Positions 1 to 9,566 of a DNA stretch of 64,000 nucleotides are shown here, one piece after another. The notes under the pieces were generated by a model. The model made no database searches and was not told the DNA's origin. It was given only the letters and a program-made list of their open reading frames with translations. This stretch comes from Roseithermus sacchariphilus. GTDB taxonomy: Bacteria; Bacteroidota; Rhodothermia; Rhodothermales; MEBIC09517. Location of the stretch: contig CP030158.1 in assembly GCA_003285105.1 (NCBI GenBank), positions 4,574,449 to 4,638,448 of the forward strand, in the 5' to 3' direction. Both the position numbers and the translations under genes were made by a program. How positions within the stretch are numbered: the first letter of the stretch is position 1; each line of letters opens with the position of its first letter.

Positions 1-2
1 TG

Positions 3-716
3 CCCGCCATCTGGGTGGCTGAGCGCAACCTCGGCGAGGCCGAGCGCCTGGGCCTGACCGTCGTCGAAGCCCCGGCCGTGATCACCACGCACCTGCTGGA
101 GGAGCTGCGCAAACACGCCCACCGCCTCCTCAACCGCCAGGAAGTCAGGAAGCTGATCGACAAGGTCGCCGAGATCGCACCGGCGCTGGTGGACGAGCTG
201 GTGCCGTCGGTGCTCTCCGTCGGCGACGTGCAGAAGGTCCTCAAGCGGCTGCTGCGCGAGCGCATCCCCATCCGCGACCTCGTCACCATCCTGGAGGCGC
301 TGGCGGACCACGCCACGCAGACGAAGAATATCGACGTGCTGACGGAGTACACCCGGGCGGCGCTGGCCCCCACCATCACCCGGCAGTTCGCCTCGCCCGA
401 CGGCAAGATCTACTGCTTCGTGCTGGATCCCGTTTTGGAACAGCACTTGCTCGAACGCGCCGGGCAGGGCGACCTGAACCCGAACACCCTCAGCCTGCCG
501 CCGGAACGCGCCGAACGGGCCATCCAGGAGGCGGACCGCCTGGCCAAGCGGCTGATCGGGAACGGGCACGTGCCGGTGCTGCTGACCTCGCCCGTGCTGC
601 GCTCGACCCTCTACAACTTCCTGTCGCCCTCCGTGCCCGACCTGGCGGTGCTGTCCTACAACGACCTCGTGCCGGACGCCACCGTGGAAGTGCTGGATCA
701 ATTGAAAGTGTCCTGA
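3..716 (+). CDS. flhA: Flagellar biosynthesis protein FlhA, C-terminal part (5' end outside window)
   Basis: The reading frame is open from the window edge and the visible 237 residues match the cytoplasmic C-terminal domain of FlhA, the export-gate subunit of the flagellar type III secretion apparatus that docks chaperone-substrate complexes. Recognisable family segments are the PAIWV start of the visible part, the TVVEAPAVITTHL stretch, and the RLLRERIPIRDLVTILEALAD block followed by the TEYTRAALAPTI helix. The membrane part lies upstream of the window. The gene is followed after 27 bp by flhF and then flhG, the usual order in polar-flagellum operons. The family assignment is secure. Confidence 0.93.
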   Translation, partial: PAIWVAERNLGEAERLGLTVVEAPAVITTHLLEELRKHAHRLLNRQEVRKLIDKVAEIAPALVDELVPSVLSVGDVQKVLKRLLRERIPIRDLVTILEALADHATQTKNIDVLTEYTRAALAPTITRQFASPDGKIYCFVLDPVLEQHLLERAGQGDLNPNTLSLPPERAERAIQEADRLAKRLIGNGHVPVLLTSPVLRSTLYNFLSPSVPDLAVLSYNDLVPDATVEVLDQLKVS

Positions 717-743
717 CCGATCCCGTCCTGACGTTCCGCGCCC

Positions 744-2108
744 ATGAAAACCCGCACCCTGACGGCTCCCACCATCCACGCCGCCCTCGCCGAGGCGCGG
801 CAGCTCTTCGGCGATGAGGTGGTGCTGCTGGAGTCGTTCCCGCCGCAGGGCGACCAGCCGGCCCGCATCACGATCATGACCGACGAGGTGGCCCCCGTGC
901 GCCGCACGCCGGTCCCGACGGCCGCCCCGGCCCGGGCGGCGAGCACGCCCGCCACGGCCGAGGTGCAACCGCTGCAGTTCGGCTACGGCACGCCTCCGCG
1001 GCGCGCCACGGCCCGGACAGGCGCCGGAGCCACGGGCGACGGCTTCGCCGACGGACCCGGCACCGGTGCGCCCGCCACCGTCCTGACCCGCTCCGAGCCG
1101 GCCCCGGACCGCCTCCGGCCCGGCCTGCGCGGACGGGCGGGCGAAGCCGGACGGGGCCGCCTCTTCCAACCCCCTCCCGGCGCCGTCGTCCCGGCCGGCG
1201 CCGACTACGCCCGCCCGTCCATCGAGGCCATCGAGAAGCTCTTCGAGGACCGGCTGAAGGTCCTGCACGAGCGCCTGGACCAGATGGACCGTCGCTTCGA
1301 ATCGGCGATCATCGGCGCCGGGCAACGCTGGACGTCGCACCCCCTGTTTCGCCAGTTGCTCGACCAGGGCCTGCGCCCGGCCACGCTGACGCGTCTGTTC
1401 GACCGCCTGGCCGATGCCGGCATCGCCCCCGACGAGGAAGACGAGCCGCTGCGCTGGGCCGTCGCCCAGGAACTGCGGCGGATGCTCGACGCGACGACGC
1501 CGCGCCGCATCACGGGTCCGCAGGTGTTCGTCGGCGCCGGCGGCACCGGCAAGACGTCCCTCGTCCTGAAGCTGGCGCGGCACCCCGGCTTCTTCGGCCG
1601 CCACCGCACCGCCGTGCTCTACCTCCTGCCCGAGGACGAGATGGAGGCGCTCTACCACAATCCGGTGGACCTCTACCGGCGCTTCGGCCTGCCCGTGCAG
1701 GCGGTGCAGACCGAGCAGGAGATGGAACGCGCCCTGCAGCGGGTCCAGCACTTCGATCAGCTCCTGATCGACACCCCTCCGCTGCCGACCGACGAGGCCG
1801 CCGCACGCCGGACGCTCCTGCGCTTCAAGCGCCTGCTCGGCCCGATCGTCCCCCTGCACGTCCACTGGGTGGTCGATGCCACGCGCGCGCTGGATCACGC
1901 CACCCCGCGGGCCCTCCAGCGGCTGCCGCTGGCGCCGGACGGGCTGGCGCTGACCCACCTGGACGAGACGCGCGGCTGGGGCCGTGTGGCCGAGTGGCTG
2001 ATGACCTTCGAGATGCCGGTGCAGTATGCCACCATCGGCCCCCGCATTCCCGACGGCGCCCTCGCCTACTCGCCGACGTGGTTCATCGAGCAGCTGTTGA
2101 ACCTGTAG
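744..2108 (+). CDS. flhF: Flagellar SRP-like GTPase FlhF
   Basis: 454 residues. The N-terminus (KTRTLTAPTIHAALAEARQLFG) is the basic FlhF N-domain start. It is followed by a Pro/Ala/Arg-rich linker (about 50-155) and an SRP-type NG domain. The P-loop GAGGTGKT lies near residues 264-271, LIDTPPLP is the DTxG-like G3 region, and THLDETRGWG is the G4/G5 region that replaces the usual TKLDE. FlhF places the flagellum at the pole and recruits the first basal-body components. The central position between flhA and flhG supports the call. The G3 and G4 motifs depart from consensus, so GTPase activity is inferred rather than seen. Confidence 0.88.
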   Translation: MKTRTLTAPTIHAALAEARQLFGDEVVLLESFPPQGDQPARITIMTDEVAPVRRTPVPTAAPARAASTPATAEVQPLQFGYGTPPRRATARTGAGATGDGFADGPGTGAPATVLTRSEPAPDRLRPGLRGRAGEAGRGRLFQPPPGAVVPAGADYARPSIEAIEKLFEDRLKVLHERLDQMDRRFESAIIGAGQRWTSHPLFRQLLDQGLRPATLTRLFDRLADAGIAPDEEDEPLRWAVAQELRRMLDATTPRRITGPQVFVGAGGTGKTSLVLKLARHPGFFGRHRTAVLYLLPEDEMEALYHNPVDLYRRFGLPVQAVQTEQEMERALQRVQHFDQLLIDTPPLPTDEAAARRTLLRFKRLLGPIVPLHVHWVVDATRALDHATPRALQRLPLAPDGLALTHLDETRGWGRVAEWLMTFEMPVQYATIGPRIPDGALAYSPTWFIEQLLNL

Positions 2109-2165
2109 GTTGAACCTGTAGCCCGACGCCGGCCGCAGCGGGCTTTCGTTCAGGACCCCATCCCC

Positions 2166-2939
2166 ATGAGACGAGCAACGACTACCCTGGCGATCACGAG
2201 CGGGAAAGGCGGCGTCGGCAAGAGCGTCGTCGCCGTCAACCTGGCCGAGGTGCTCGCCGCCCGGGGGCACCGCGTCGCCCTCATCGACGCCGACTTCGGC
2301 CAGGGCGCCTGCGCGCTGCTGATGAACGAGACGCCGGAGGCCGCCGTGATCGACGTCGTCCGCCACCGGGCCCGGCGCGAGCAGGTGCTCTACGAGACGC
2401 TCCTGGGCGTGACGCTGGTGCAGGCCGTCGCCGAGCCCGGCACCGCCGACGGCCGCGAACACGCCCTCTACGAGGCCCTCGACGCCCTGCTCGCCGACCT
2501 GCGGCGCACCCACGACCTCGTCCTGATCGACACGCCGGCCGGCGCCGACGGCCCCGTGCGCTGGGCGCTGGACCGCGCCGACCTGGGCCTGCTCGTCCTC
2601 GCCGACGAACCCACCGCCATCGCCGACGCCTACCGGCTCGTCAAGCTGACCTGGACCGCCGACCCCGACCTCCCGCTGGCCGCGCTGGTCAACTTCGCCG
2701 ACTCCGAAGACGACGCCCGCAGCGTGGCCGACCGCTTCGCGGAGGTGACCGGGCACTTTCTGCATCAGGCGCCCCCCTTCCTCGGATGGGTACCTTTTTC
2801 CGCCCAGATCCGGAAATCCGTCCGCCGGCAACAGCCGGCCGCCCGCTTCCCCGGGCGGGTGCAGGACGCCTTCGTACACCTGGCCGACGTGCTCGTCGAA
2901 GGACGCCTTCCGGTGGCGGCCCCGACGGTCCTCGAATGA
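2166..2939 (+). CDS. flhG: MinD/ParA-like ATPase FlhG (FleN), flagellar number regulator
   Basis: 257 residues with a deviant Walker A motif SGKGGVGKS at 12-20, the MinD/ParA signature including the extra Lys. It is followed by VALIDADFGQGAC and a LVLIDTPAGADG Walker B-type strand. FlhG counteracts FlhF and limits flagellar number. It sits 57 bp after flhF and before the small membrane protein gene and fliA. The pairing with FlhF separates it from generic ParA/MinD proteins. Confidence 0.9.
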   Translation: MRRATTTLAITSGKGGVGKSVVAVNLAEVLAARGHRVALIDADFGQGACALLMNETPEAAVIDVVRHRARREQVLYETLLGVTLVQAVAEPGTADGREHALYEALDALLADLRRTHDLVLIDTPAGADGPVRWALDRADLGLLVLADEPTAIADAYRLVKLTWTADPDLPLAALVNFADSEDDARSVADRFAEVTGHFLHQAPPFLGWVPFSAQIRKSVRRQQPAARFPGRVQDAFVHLADVLVEGRLPVAAPTVLE

Positions 2940-3031
2940 CCCCCCACACCTCGTCTCAATGGCATACATCTTGATGAGTCGTTGCACGTCCCCTTTCTCC
3001 CGTGTCATCCCGGTGGACCTGCTGCGTGAAC

Positions 3032-3355
3032 ATGCCGTCTCTCTTCACACAGTTCAGTGGTCTCGTGGGCCTGCTGGTCTTTCTGCATCAGATGTGGGAC
3101 TATGCCCCGGTGGAGCGCGCGGTCGTGACGGCCGCCGCCTCCGGCATGGCCGTCTACGTCGTCCTGCTGCTCGGGCACGCCGCCATCCGGCAGATCGTGG
3201 CGTACCGGCCCCCGTCGCTGGCGGAGGAGACTGCCGGCGGCACGCCCGAGGGGACGCCCGGCGGCACCCCCGGCGGCACCCCCGACGGGGCGGATGCGCA
3301 GAAGCCCTCCGCCGCACGCACACCGGCGAGGCCGCCCGCCTCCGGCACGTCCTGA
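3032..3355 (+). CDS. Small membrane protein between flhG and fliA, unknown function
   Basis: 107 residues from the ATG at 3032 (PSLFTQFSGLVGLLVFL). An upstream in-frame start at 3002 would add an unlikely Cys-rich tail. One or two hydrophobic segments (about 5-20 and 30-55) are followed by a low-complexity Gly-Thr-Pro tail encoded by a short tandem repeat (GGCGGCACCCCC-like, 3236-3285). No family is recognised. Its place inside the flagellar operon suggests a role in motility or simple co-transcription. Confidence 0.6.
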   Translation: MPSLFTQFSGLVGLLVFLHQMWDYAPVERAVVTAAASGMAVYVVLLLGHAAIRQIVAYRPPSLAEETAGGTPEGTPGGTPGGTPDGADAQKPSAARTPARPPASGTS

Positions 3356-3406
3356 CCCCGCCGCCCGAGCGTCCTCTAACCCCCTGACTCCTTACCTCCC
3401 GGATCC

Positions 3407-4168
3407 ATGGCTCACGATCTACAGCGCCTTGCGGAGGAGCACGCGGCCAACCCGACGCCCGAGAACCGGGAAGCCGTCGTCATCGCCGCCGTTCCGCTCG
3501 TCCGGTCGCTCGTCGGGCGGATCAGCGTGCCCGATCACATGCTCGCCACGCGCGAAGATCTCGAAAACGTGGGGCTGCTGGGCCTGCTGCAGGCCCTGGA
3601 CAACTACGACCCCGAGCGGGGCACGCCGTTCGTCTCCTTCGCCTACGGGCGCATCCGGGGAGCGCTGGTGGACTACCTCCGCTCCATCGACGTGCTCCCG
3701 CGCGAGCGCCGCCGCCGCCTGGCCGAGGCCCAGCGCGCCGTGGAAACGCTGCGCCAGATGCTCGGCGCCGAGCCGGACGACCAGGACGTGGCCGACTACC
3801 TGGGGCTCTCCATCGCCGAGTACCACAAGCTCCTCACCGACGCCCAGCGCCGCTTCGCCCTCTCGCTCCACGACACCACCGGCTCCGACGGCGACCAGGC
3901 CGTCCTCGACACGATCCCCAACGACGAAGCCCTGCAGGCCTTCGAACAGGTCGACCGCGAATCCCTGCAGGACTACCTCGCCACGCTGATCCAGGAACTG
4001 ACCGAGCGCGAGCAGAACATCCTCGCCCTCTACTACTACGAAAACCTGACACTCCGCGAGATCGCCCAGCTCCTGGGGCTGACCGAGGCCCGGATCTCTC
4101 AGATCCTCGGCAAGATCCTCGTGACCCTGCGCGGCCGGCTGACCAGCACCCGCTCGTTCGCCGCCTGA
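3407..4168 (+). CDS. fliA: RNA polymerase sigma factor for flagellar operon, FliA/WhiG family (sigma-28)
   Basis: 253 residues with sigma-70 region 2 ([42 protein letters not shown]), region 3, and a region 4 helix-turn-helix ([21 protein letters not shown]). There is no region 1.1, and the length fits FliA/WhiG (about 240-260 residues). It should direct transcription of late flagellar genes. It is the last gene of the flhA-flhF-flhG cluster and is followed by a stem-loop terminator. The main alternative within the family is a stress sigma of the SigB/SigF branch, but the operon context favours FliA. Confidence 0.92.
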   Translation: MAHDLQRLAEEHAANPTPENREAVVIAAVPLVRSLVGRISVPDHMLATREDLENVGLLGLLQALDNYDPERGTPFVSFAYGRIRGALVDYLRSIDVLPRERRRRLAEAQRAVETLRQMLGAEPDDQDVADYLGLSIAEYHKLLTDAQRRFALSLHDTTGSDGDQAVLDTIPNDEALQAFEQVDRESLQDYLATLIQELTEREQNILALYYYENLTLREIAQLLGLTEARISQILGKILVTLRGRLTSTRSFAA

Positions 4169-4233
4169 ACGCGCCCCCGCCGCCGCACCGGCCCCCGTCG
4201 GCGCCGCACCCCCCGCCTTTTCTCGCTCCCCGG

Positions 4234-4270
4234 AACGCTCGTCCTGCTCGGTCGTAGGACGGGCGTTTCT
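4234..4270 (+). terminator. Intrinsic terminator after fliA
   Basis: The inverted repeat AACGCTCGTCCT / AGGACGGGCGTT (one G-T wobble) has a 10-nt loop and is followed by a short T-rich stretch. It lies 65 bp after the fliA stop and before the PPIase gene, so it closes the flagellar operon. Confidence 0.75.
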
Positions 4271-4424
4271 ATATGGTGAGGCGCCGGATCCAGACCCGGA
4301 GCCGCCCCGCGCGCAACGCCTCCCCGCCCTGCCGTCCGCACCGGCCCACAGCCCCCGACGACCGGCGTGCAGGCCCTCCCCGTATCGTTCAGCTTACCGA
4401 GACCATTGTGATAGAGGTGCAGTA

Positions 4425-6515
4425 ATGGGCACGATGACCAAGCTCCGGGACAACACCGGCATCATTCTCTGGATCCTCGTGATAGCCTTCGGCGGCCTCT
4501 GGGTGCTGCAGGACTCGGGTGTCTTCGACACCATCGGCGCCGTCGGCCAGAACATCGCAACCGTCGACGGGACGCCCATCTCCTACGAAGAGTACTCGCA
4601 GGCGCTGAACCAGCAGCTCGACCAGTACCAGGCGCAGACGGGCGAGACGGCCCCGCCGCAGTGGGTCGACCTCCAGCGCGAACAGGTCTTCCAGGCCCTC
4701 GTCGACGACCGGATCATGCAGCGCGAGATGGACCGCCTCGGCATCACGGTGACCGATGACGAGGTCTACGAGATGATCCTGGGCGAGAACCCGCACCCCA
4801 TCATCAAGGCCTACTTCAGCGACGGCCAGGGCGGCGTGAACCGGGCCCTCCTGCAGAGCTTCATCGACGACCCGGAGCAGCAGGCCAGCCTGATCGCGCT
4901 GGAGCAGTACCTCCGCGCCGAGCGCCGCCGCCAGAAGCTCCAGAACCTCATCGGCGCCACCGTGCGCGTCTCCGAGCAGGAGGTCCTCCAGGAATACCTC
5001 AAGCGCAACAAGACGGTCGACACGCGCTACGTGGCCCTGCGCTACGCCGCCGTACCGGACGACTCGATCTCGATCTCGGAGCGGGACCTGCGCCGCTTCT
5101 ACGACGCCCATCGTGAGGAATTCAAGCGCAACCGCACCTACACGATCCAGTACGTCTCACTCCCGAAGGTCCCCTCCGCCGCCGACACCGCCGCCGTCCT
5201 GGACGACCTGGAGCGCCTGCGGGACCGCTTCGCCGCCGCGGAGGACGACTCGCTCTTCCTCGTCCGCAACGGCTCGGAACGGCCGTACACCAGCGCCACC
5301 TTCCGGGCGGACGAACTGGAGGCGCCCATCGCCGACGCGGTGTTCGCCAACCTGGAGCCCGGCCGGATCGTCGGGCCCATCCTCTCGGGCAACCAGTACC
5401 ACCTCATCAAGATCCAGAGCGTCGAGCCGGCCGATGAGCCGGTCGTGCGGGCGCGGCACATCCTGCTGCGGGCGCCGGAGGGCAACGAAGCCGCCCGCGC
5501 CGAGGCCCGCGCCCGGGCCAACGAACTCCGCCGGCGCATCCTCGACGGGGAATCCTTCGCCGACCTGGCCCGCGAGTTCTCCGAGGACGGCTCTGCCCAG
5601 CAGGGCGGGGACCTCGGCTGGTTCGGCCGGGGCCGGATGGTCGAACCCTTCGAGGAGGCCGCCTTCTCGGCACGCGTCGGAGAGATCACGCGGCCGGTGG
5701 AGACCCGCTTCGGCATCCACCTCATCCAGGTGACCGACCGCACCGACCGCGCCGTCCGCCTGGCCGACTTCGCCCTCACGCTGCGCCCCAGCGTCGGCAC
5801 GCTCAACGACGCCGAGGAACGCCTGGAGGACCTGGCCTACTTCGCCTCGGAATCCGAGGACTTCGAGGGAGAAGCCGAGCAGGCCGGCCTGACGCCGACC
5901 GTCGTGCAGGTCGAGGCGGACCAGCAGTTCATCCCGGGCCTGGGCAACAGCCGCCGGCTGATGAACTTCCTGGCGGACGCCGAGCCGGGTGACATCAGCG
6001 AGGTCATTGAGTTGAACGACCAGTTCATCGTGGCCCACGTGAGCGCGATCCAACCGGAGGGCTACCGGTCCTTCGACGAGGTGCGCAGCGAGATCGAGCC
6101 CCGCGTGCGCACCGAGAAGAAGAAGGAGGTGCAGCGCGAGCGGCTGGCCCGGGCGGCGGCCGCCCACGACGACCTCGACGCCATCGGCAACGCCCTCAAC
6201 GTCCCGCCCCGCACGGCCAACGGGCTGCGCATGGACAACCCGGTGGTGCCCGGCCTGGGGCGCGAGCCGGCCTTCGTAGGCACCGCCTTCGGGCTGGAGC
6301 AGGGCGAGCGCTCGGGCGTCATCACGGGCGAAAACGCCGCCTTCATCCTGGAGGTCACGAACATCCAGGAGCCCCCGCCGATCTCCGAGGCCCAGCGTCA
6401 GCAGATCCGCACGCAACTGCTCACGCAGCGCCGGAATCAGGTGCAGCAGCAATGGATCGCCGGCCTCCGCGAGCGGGCCGACATCGAGGACAACCGCCGC
6501 GCCTTCCAGGAATGA
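4425..6515 (+). CDS. Periplasmic peptidyl-prolyl cis-trans isomerase, PpiD/SurA type
   Basis: 696 residues. An N-terminal membrane anchor (about 8-28, [16 protein letters not shown]) is followed by a SurA_N/PpiD-like chaperone region ([18 protein letters not shown]), then a parvulin domain around residues 335-435 ([40 protein letters not shown]). The C-terminal third resembles a second, weaker rotamase-like segment. It would help outer-membrane or exported proteins fold in the periplasm. AGAGG seven bases before the ATG at 4425 supports this start. The gene is monocistronic between a terminator and a convergent gene. Confidence 0.88.
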   Translation: MGTMTKLRDNTGIILWILVIAFGGLWVLQDSGVFDTIGAVGQNIATVDGTPISYEEYSQALNQQLDQYQAQTGETAPPQWVDLQREQVFQALVDDRIMQREMDRLGITVTDDEVYEMILGENPHPIIKAYFSDGQGGVNRALLQSFIDDPEQQASLIALEQYLRAERRRQKLQNLIGATVRVSEQEVLQEYLKRNKTVDTRYVALRYAAVPDDSISISERDLRRFYDAHREEFKRNRTYTIQYVSLPKVPSAADTAAVLDDLERLRDRFAAAEDDSLFLVRNGSERPYTSATFRADELEAPIADAVFANLEPGRIVGPILSGNQYHLIKIQSVEPADEPVVRARHILLRAPEGNEAARAEARARANELRRRILDGESFADLAREFSEDGSAQQGGDLGWFGRGRMVEPFEEAAFSARVGEITRPVETRFGIHLIQVTDRTDRAVRLADFALTLRPSVGTLNDAEERLEDLAYFASESEDFEGEAEQAGLTPTVVQVEADQQFIPGLGNSRRLMNFLADAEPGDISEVIELNDQFIVAHVSAIQPEGYRSFDEVRSEIEPRVRTEKKKEVQRERLARAAAAHDDLDAIGNALNVPPRTANGLRMDNPVVPGLGREPAFVGTAFGLEQGERSGVITGENAAFILEVTNIQEPPPISEAQRQQIRTQLLTQRRNQVQQQWIAGLRERADIEDNRRAFQE

Positions 6516-6546
6516 CCCGGGCGGAACTGCCCCGGCCCGGCATGCT

Positions 6547-6582
6547 CCCTCAGGCCGGCCCTCAGGCCGGCCCTCAGGCGGG
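6547..6582. repeat. Three tandem 12-bp repeats at a convergent gene junction
   Basis: Units CCCTCAGGCCGG at 6547-6558 and 6559-6570 are identical; the third, CCCTCAGGCGGG at 6571-6582, has one change. The tract lies between the PPIase stop (6515) and the stop codon (6574-6576) of the minus-strand gene, and overlaps that gene's last codons. Confidence 0.85.
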
Positions 6583-6903
6583 CAGGAACGCCCGCACCGA
6601 TGCCGCCAGCATGACGATGCCGGCCACGACCGCCAGCATCTTGCCCGTCGCCATACGGTGCCGCCGCCAGGCATACAGCCCCAGCAGCAACGCCGTCAGC
6701 GCCGGCGCGTTGCGCACGAGCAGGTAAAAGGCCGTCCGCCCGGCATGGCCCCACGTCGGGTCCGCCAGCAACCCCTCGATGGCCTCCGGCCGCTCGTAGC
6801 TGAGCGTGAAGGTGCTGGCGTGCATGACGATCCCGAGCACCAGCAGCCCGAACGCGATCACGAGGACGTTGGAGCCGGAAGGCGGCCGGACGGGGCGAAA
6901 CAT
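6574..6903 (-). CDS. Small membrane protein, unknown function
   Basis: 109 residues from the ATG at 6903, beginning FRPVRPPSGSN. Three hydrophobic helices are visible: VLVIAFGLLVLGIVMHAS, the AFYLLVRNAPALTALLLGLYAW region, and MLAVVAGIVMLAASVRAF. A longer in-frame extension upstream is Arg/Gly-rich and overlaps the divergent acyltransferase gene, so it was not used. No family is recognised. The start is 36 bp from the proposed start of the divergent acyltransferase, so the two may share a promoter region. Confidence 0.6.
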   Translation of the reverse strand: MFRPVRPPSGSNVLVIAFGLLVLGIVMHASTFTLSYERPEAIEGLLADPTWGHAGRTAFYLLVRNAPALTALLLGLYAWRRHRMATGKMLAVVAGIVMLAASVRAFLPA

Positions 6904-6938
6904 GCGGGGTGAGGTCGGACCAGATGAACGGAGGCGAG

Positions 6939-7937
6939 GTGAACGCCCGCCCGACGCCGCCCGGTTCCCCCTCCCCCGCACAGCCCGTAGCCCACAGCCA
7001 CCGCGCACAGCCCACAGCCAGACGACCGGTGCCCCCTGACAACCGACATCCTTCCCTGGAGGATCGCTTCAACACGCCCTGGCGCGCCGTCGCCGGGGCC
7101 GTCTACACCGCCCCGACCGACGCACGCATCTACGGGGCCACGGACTTCGACGTGACCGACCTGATGGCCTACGTGCGTGCGCGCCGCCGCGAGGGCGCCC
7201 GCATCACGCTGACGCACGTCTTCACGGCCGCCATCGCCCGGGCCCTCGCCTTCGACGTGCCGGAGATGAACGCCTACATGCGGCGCGGCCGCGTCATCCC
7301 CCGGACGACGGTGGACGCCATGATCTCCGTCAACATCCGGGGGCAGGAGATGAGCGCCATCAAGATCACCGACGCCCACGCCAAGCCGATCAGCGTCATC
7401 GCCGAAGAGGTTCGCGCAAAAGCCCGGGACCACCGGCTGGGCGACGAGTCGGCCACGATGCGCAACAAGGCGCTGCTCAGCCGCATCCCGTGGCCGCTGC
7501 GGCAATGGGCCTTCCGCACGCTGCGCTGGCTCACGGGCGACCTGGGCGTCGAGATCCCGGCCCTCGGCCTCTCGCCCGACAGCTTCGGCTCGTTCATGCT
7601 CTCGGACATCGGCAGCCTCGGCCTGACGCGCGGCATGGCGGCGCTGCTGCCGGCGGCCCGCCTCCCCGTCGTCTACGTGCTCGGCCGCGCCGAGGAGAAA
7701 CCCGCCGTCGTCGACGGCGCCATCGTGCCCCGCCAGATGGTCACCCTCAGCGGCACGTTCGACCACCGGCTGGTCGACGGCGCGCAGGGCGGGATGCTCT
7801 CCCGCGCCATCGCCCGCTACCTCAAACGCCCCGAGTGGCTGGACGCCGTGCCGCACGACGAGCTGGCCACGTGCCTATTTCCGCCCCGGACCCTTGAGGT
7901 CGAGAAACCCGATCCAGCGCCAGACCGCCAGCAGTAG
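6939..7937 (+). CDS. 2-oxoacid dehydrogenase acyltransferase (E2) catalytic-domain protein lacking a lipoyl domain
   Basis: About 332 residues. The C-terminal half carries the E2 catalytic core: a TLSGTFDHRLVDGAQGG motif (the DHRxxDG active-site signature, His near 275), LSDIGSLG, and an N-terminal core beginning ALAFDVPEMNAYMRRG. No lipoyl or peripheral-subunit-binding domain precedes it, and no E1 or E3 gene adjoins. It may be a stand-alone acyltransferase. GGAGG four bases before the GTG at 6939 favours that start, but 6909, 6924 and 7029 are also in frame. Codons near 6984-7021 encode a CCCACAGCC-type repeat resembling intergenic repeats elsewhere in the window. The gene overlaps the convergent symporter gene by 63 bp. 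Confidence 0.75.
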   Translation: MNARPTPPGSPSPAQPVAHSHRAQPTARRPVPPDNRHPSLEDRFNTPWRAVAGAVYTAPTDARIYGATDFDVTDLMAYVRARRREGARITLTHVFTAAIARALAFDVPEMNAYMRRGRVIPRTTVDAMISVNIRGQEMSAIKITDAHAKPISVIAEEVRAKARDHRLGDESATMRNKALLSRIPWPLRQWAFRTLRWLTGDLGVEIPALGLSPDSFGSFMLSDIGSLGLTRGMAALLPAARLPVVYVLGRAEEKPAVVDGAIVPRQMVTLSGTFDHRLVDGAQGGMLSRAIARYLKRPEWLDAVPHDELATCLFPPRTLEVEKPDPAPDRQQ

Positions 7938-9278
7938 CACGAGGTAGACCGTGAAGCCGAGCAGCGTCAGCCAGTACCCCTCGACGCGGTTCTGGAAGTA
8001 GAGGAAGGGCATCTGGAGCATGAAGATCAGCGGCAGCCCCGCGAAGAAGCTGATGCCCGATCCGTAGGCGGCGTCTTCCGCCACCGGCGTCTTGAACTCG
8101 GGATCGGTCACCCGGAGCAGGATGATGGCGGAGTTGATGGTCCCCGTCATCTCTCCGAAGAGCTCGACGAAGCGCTCGAAGTGGTAGTCGTCGAAGGCGC
8201 GCCAGCAGAGCCAGTAGAGCAGGCCGATGGTAGCGGCTCCGGCCAGGATGGACATGAGCAGGATCGGGAGCCAGTAGGCCTGCACGACGACGAAGCTGAT
8301 GGCGGCCACCGCCGCCACGATCAGAAAGTCGAGGAAGACGCCCATCGTGCGCGTCATCAGCCCGCTGTCGACCAGGTAGGCGCGGCCCGTGCGGTCGAGC
8401 ACGGCCCGCACCGCCAGCGCAATCAGCAGGGCCAGGATGAAGTGCAGCGACCAGAAGGTCGACACGAACCCGCCCAGGCCGGCGGCCGTCAGCGCCTCGC
8501 CCAGCAGCCACAGCGCGCCGTAGGTGAGCAGGTAGACGAACCCGATCAGCGCGAACTGGAAGGCCATGGGCTCGATGGCCTCGGACGACAGCGGCAGGTA
8601 CCCGGCCACGGGCGGCGGCGTCGTCTTGTAGACCCCGATGCGCACGTCCTCGCTGACCTCGTCGCCCTCGTCGATGAGGGCGCTACGGCGGGTTCGGATG
8701 CCCCAGTTCACCAGCGCCATCCCCCCGATGAAGGCAAACAGATAGCCGATCACGGCAAAGGTGAGCCCCACCTGCCCGCCCCCGGCAAACCCGAACTGCT
8801 CCCAGTTGCGCCCGATCGAATAGGCCATCCCCGGCCCCATCCCGAAGCCCAGCGGCACCATCAGCCCCGTGCCCACGAAGAGGTTCGGATAGAGGGTGTA
8901 GACGAGCACGAAGGCGACGATCAGCCCGACGATGGCCTGCACGAGCAGGGAGGCGAGCGACGCCAGGGCCTTGCTCAGCGGGCCTTTGCCCCACCGGTTC
9001 TTCTGCTTGCGCAACCCGAGGGCGACGAAGGTGAGCGCCAGCAGATGGTAGACGTAGAGCCCCAGCCGGTCCGAGGGCATGTCCACCCACCCCAGGCCCT
9101 GGGTGCTGACCAGCAGGGCCGCAAACCCACCGATGAGGGCATTGGGAATCAGGTAACGCTGAAAGAGTCGGACGTACCGCCGCAGCGCCGTCCCCACGAG
9201 CAGGAACGTCCCCAGGAACATGAAGTCGAGGACGACGGCGTGCAGGTTGACGTCGAGATCCCAGGGGTTGGAACCCAT
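7875..9278 (-). CDS. gltS: Sodium/glutamate symporter family protein (GltS-like)
   Basis: 467 residues from the ATG at 9278 (GSNPWDLDVNLHAVVLDFMFL). About ten to twelve hydrophobic segments are visible, with Gly-rich stretches such as VPLGFGMGPGMAYSIG and FVVVQAYWLPILLMS typical of the ESS/GltS family of Na+-dependent glutamate permeases. GltS members are usually about 400 residues; the extra length is a cytoplasmic loop around TRRSALIDEGDEVSEDVRIG. Substrate specificity is inferred from family only. Upstream lies attL of the integrated element, so the ancestral neighbour was tRNA-Leu. Confidence 0.75.
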   Translation of the reverse strand: MGSNPWDLDVNLHAVVLDFMFLGTFLLVGTALRRYVRLFQRYLIPNALIGGFAALLVSTQGLGWVDMPSDRLGLYVYHLLALTFVALGLRKQKNRWGKGPLSKALASLASLLVQAIVGLIVAFVLVYTLYPNLFVGTGLMVPLGFGMGPGMAYSIGRNWEQFGFAGGGQVGLTFAVIGYLFAFIGGMALVNWGIRTRRSALIDEGDEVSEDVRIGVYKTTPPPVAGYLPLSSEAIEPMAFQFALIGFVYLLTYGALWLLGEALTAAGLGGFVSTFWSLHFILALLIALAVRAVLDRTGRAYLVDSGLMTRTMGVFLDFLIVAAVAAISFVVVQAYWLPILLMSILAGAATIGLLYWLCWRAFDDYHFERFVELFGEMTGTINSAIILLRVTDPEFKTPVAEDAAYGSGISFFAGLPLIFMLQMPFLYFQNRVEGYWLTLLGFTVYLVLLLAVWRWIGFLDLKGPGRK

Positions 9279-9436
9279 GGCCGAAAGACAACTGTGGGGA
9301 AGGCAGCAACCGCCGGCACCGTTCGGGTACGTGTCCGGGTACGTACCGGAAGCCGGCGCGCCCAGCCGGCCCGGAAGGCGGGGTCCTGGCTGGATCACAG
9401 ACGACAAAGCCCCTGCCGGCCGCAGAGGCTTGTTTC

Positions 9437-9454
9437 GTGGGGAGAGCGGGACTC
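9437..9454. other. attL: duplicated 3' end of tRNA-Leu
   Basis: The 18 bases GTGGGGAGAGCGGGACTC match the 3' end of the tRNA-Leu gene at 17347-17364 exactly and then diverge (CAACAGC versus GAACCCG). This is the truncated tRNA end expected at the left junction of a tRNA-targeted integrative element. Confidence 0.9.
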
Positions 9455-9566
9455 AACAGCCCGTATCTCTCTGCGGCTTGATGCACGTCAAACCGCCAAA
9501 ACAAGCCCGCAAAGCGTCAAAACAGGGTGTCGGTTGCATTGACTGAGTGCAGGTAAACCCGTAGAA

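Noticed and set aside
5157-6674. Long minus-strand frame of 505 residues opposite the PPIase gene
   Set aside because: It mirrors the GC-rich codon pattern of the real gene, has no family match and ends in the repeat region; a shadow frame.
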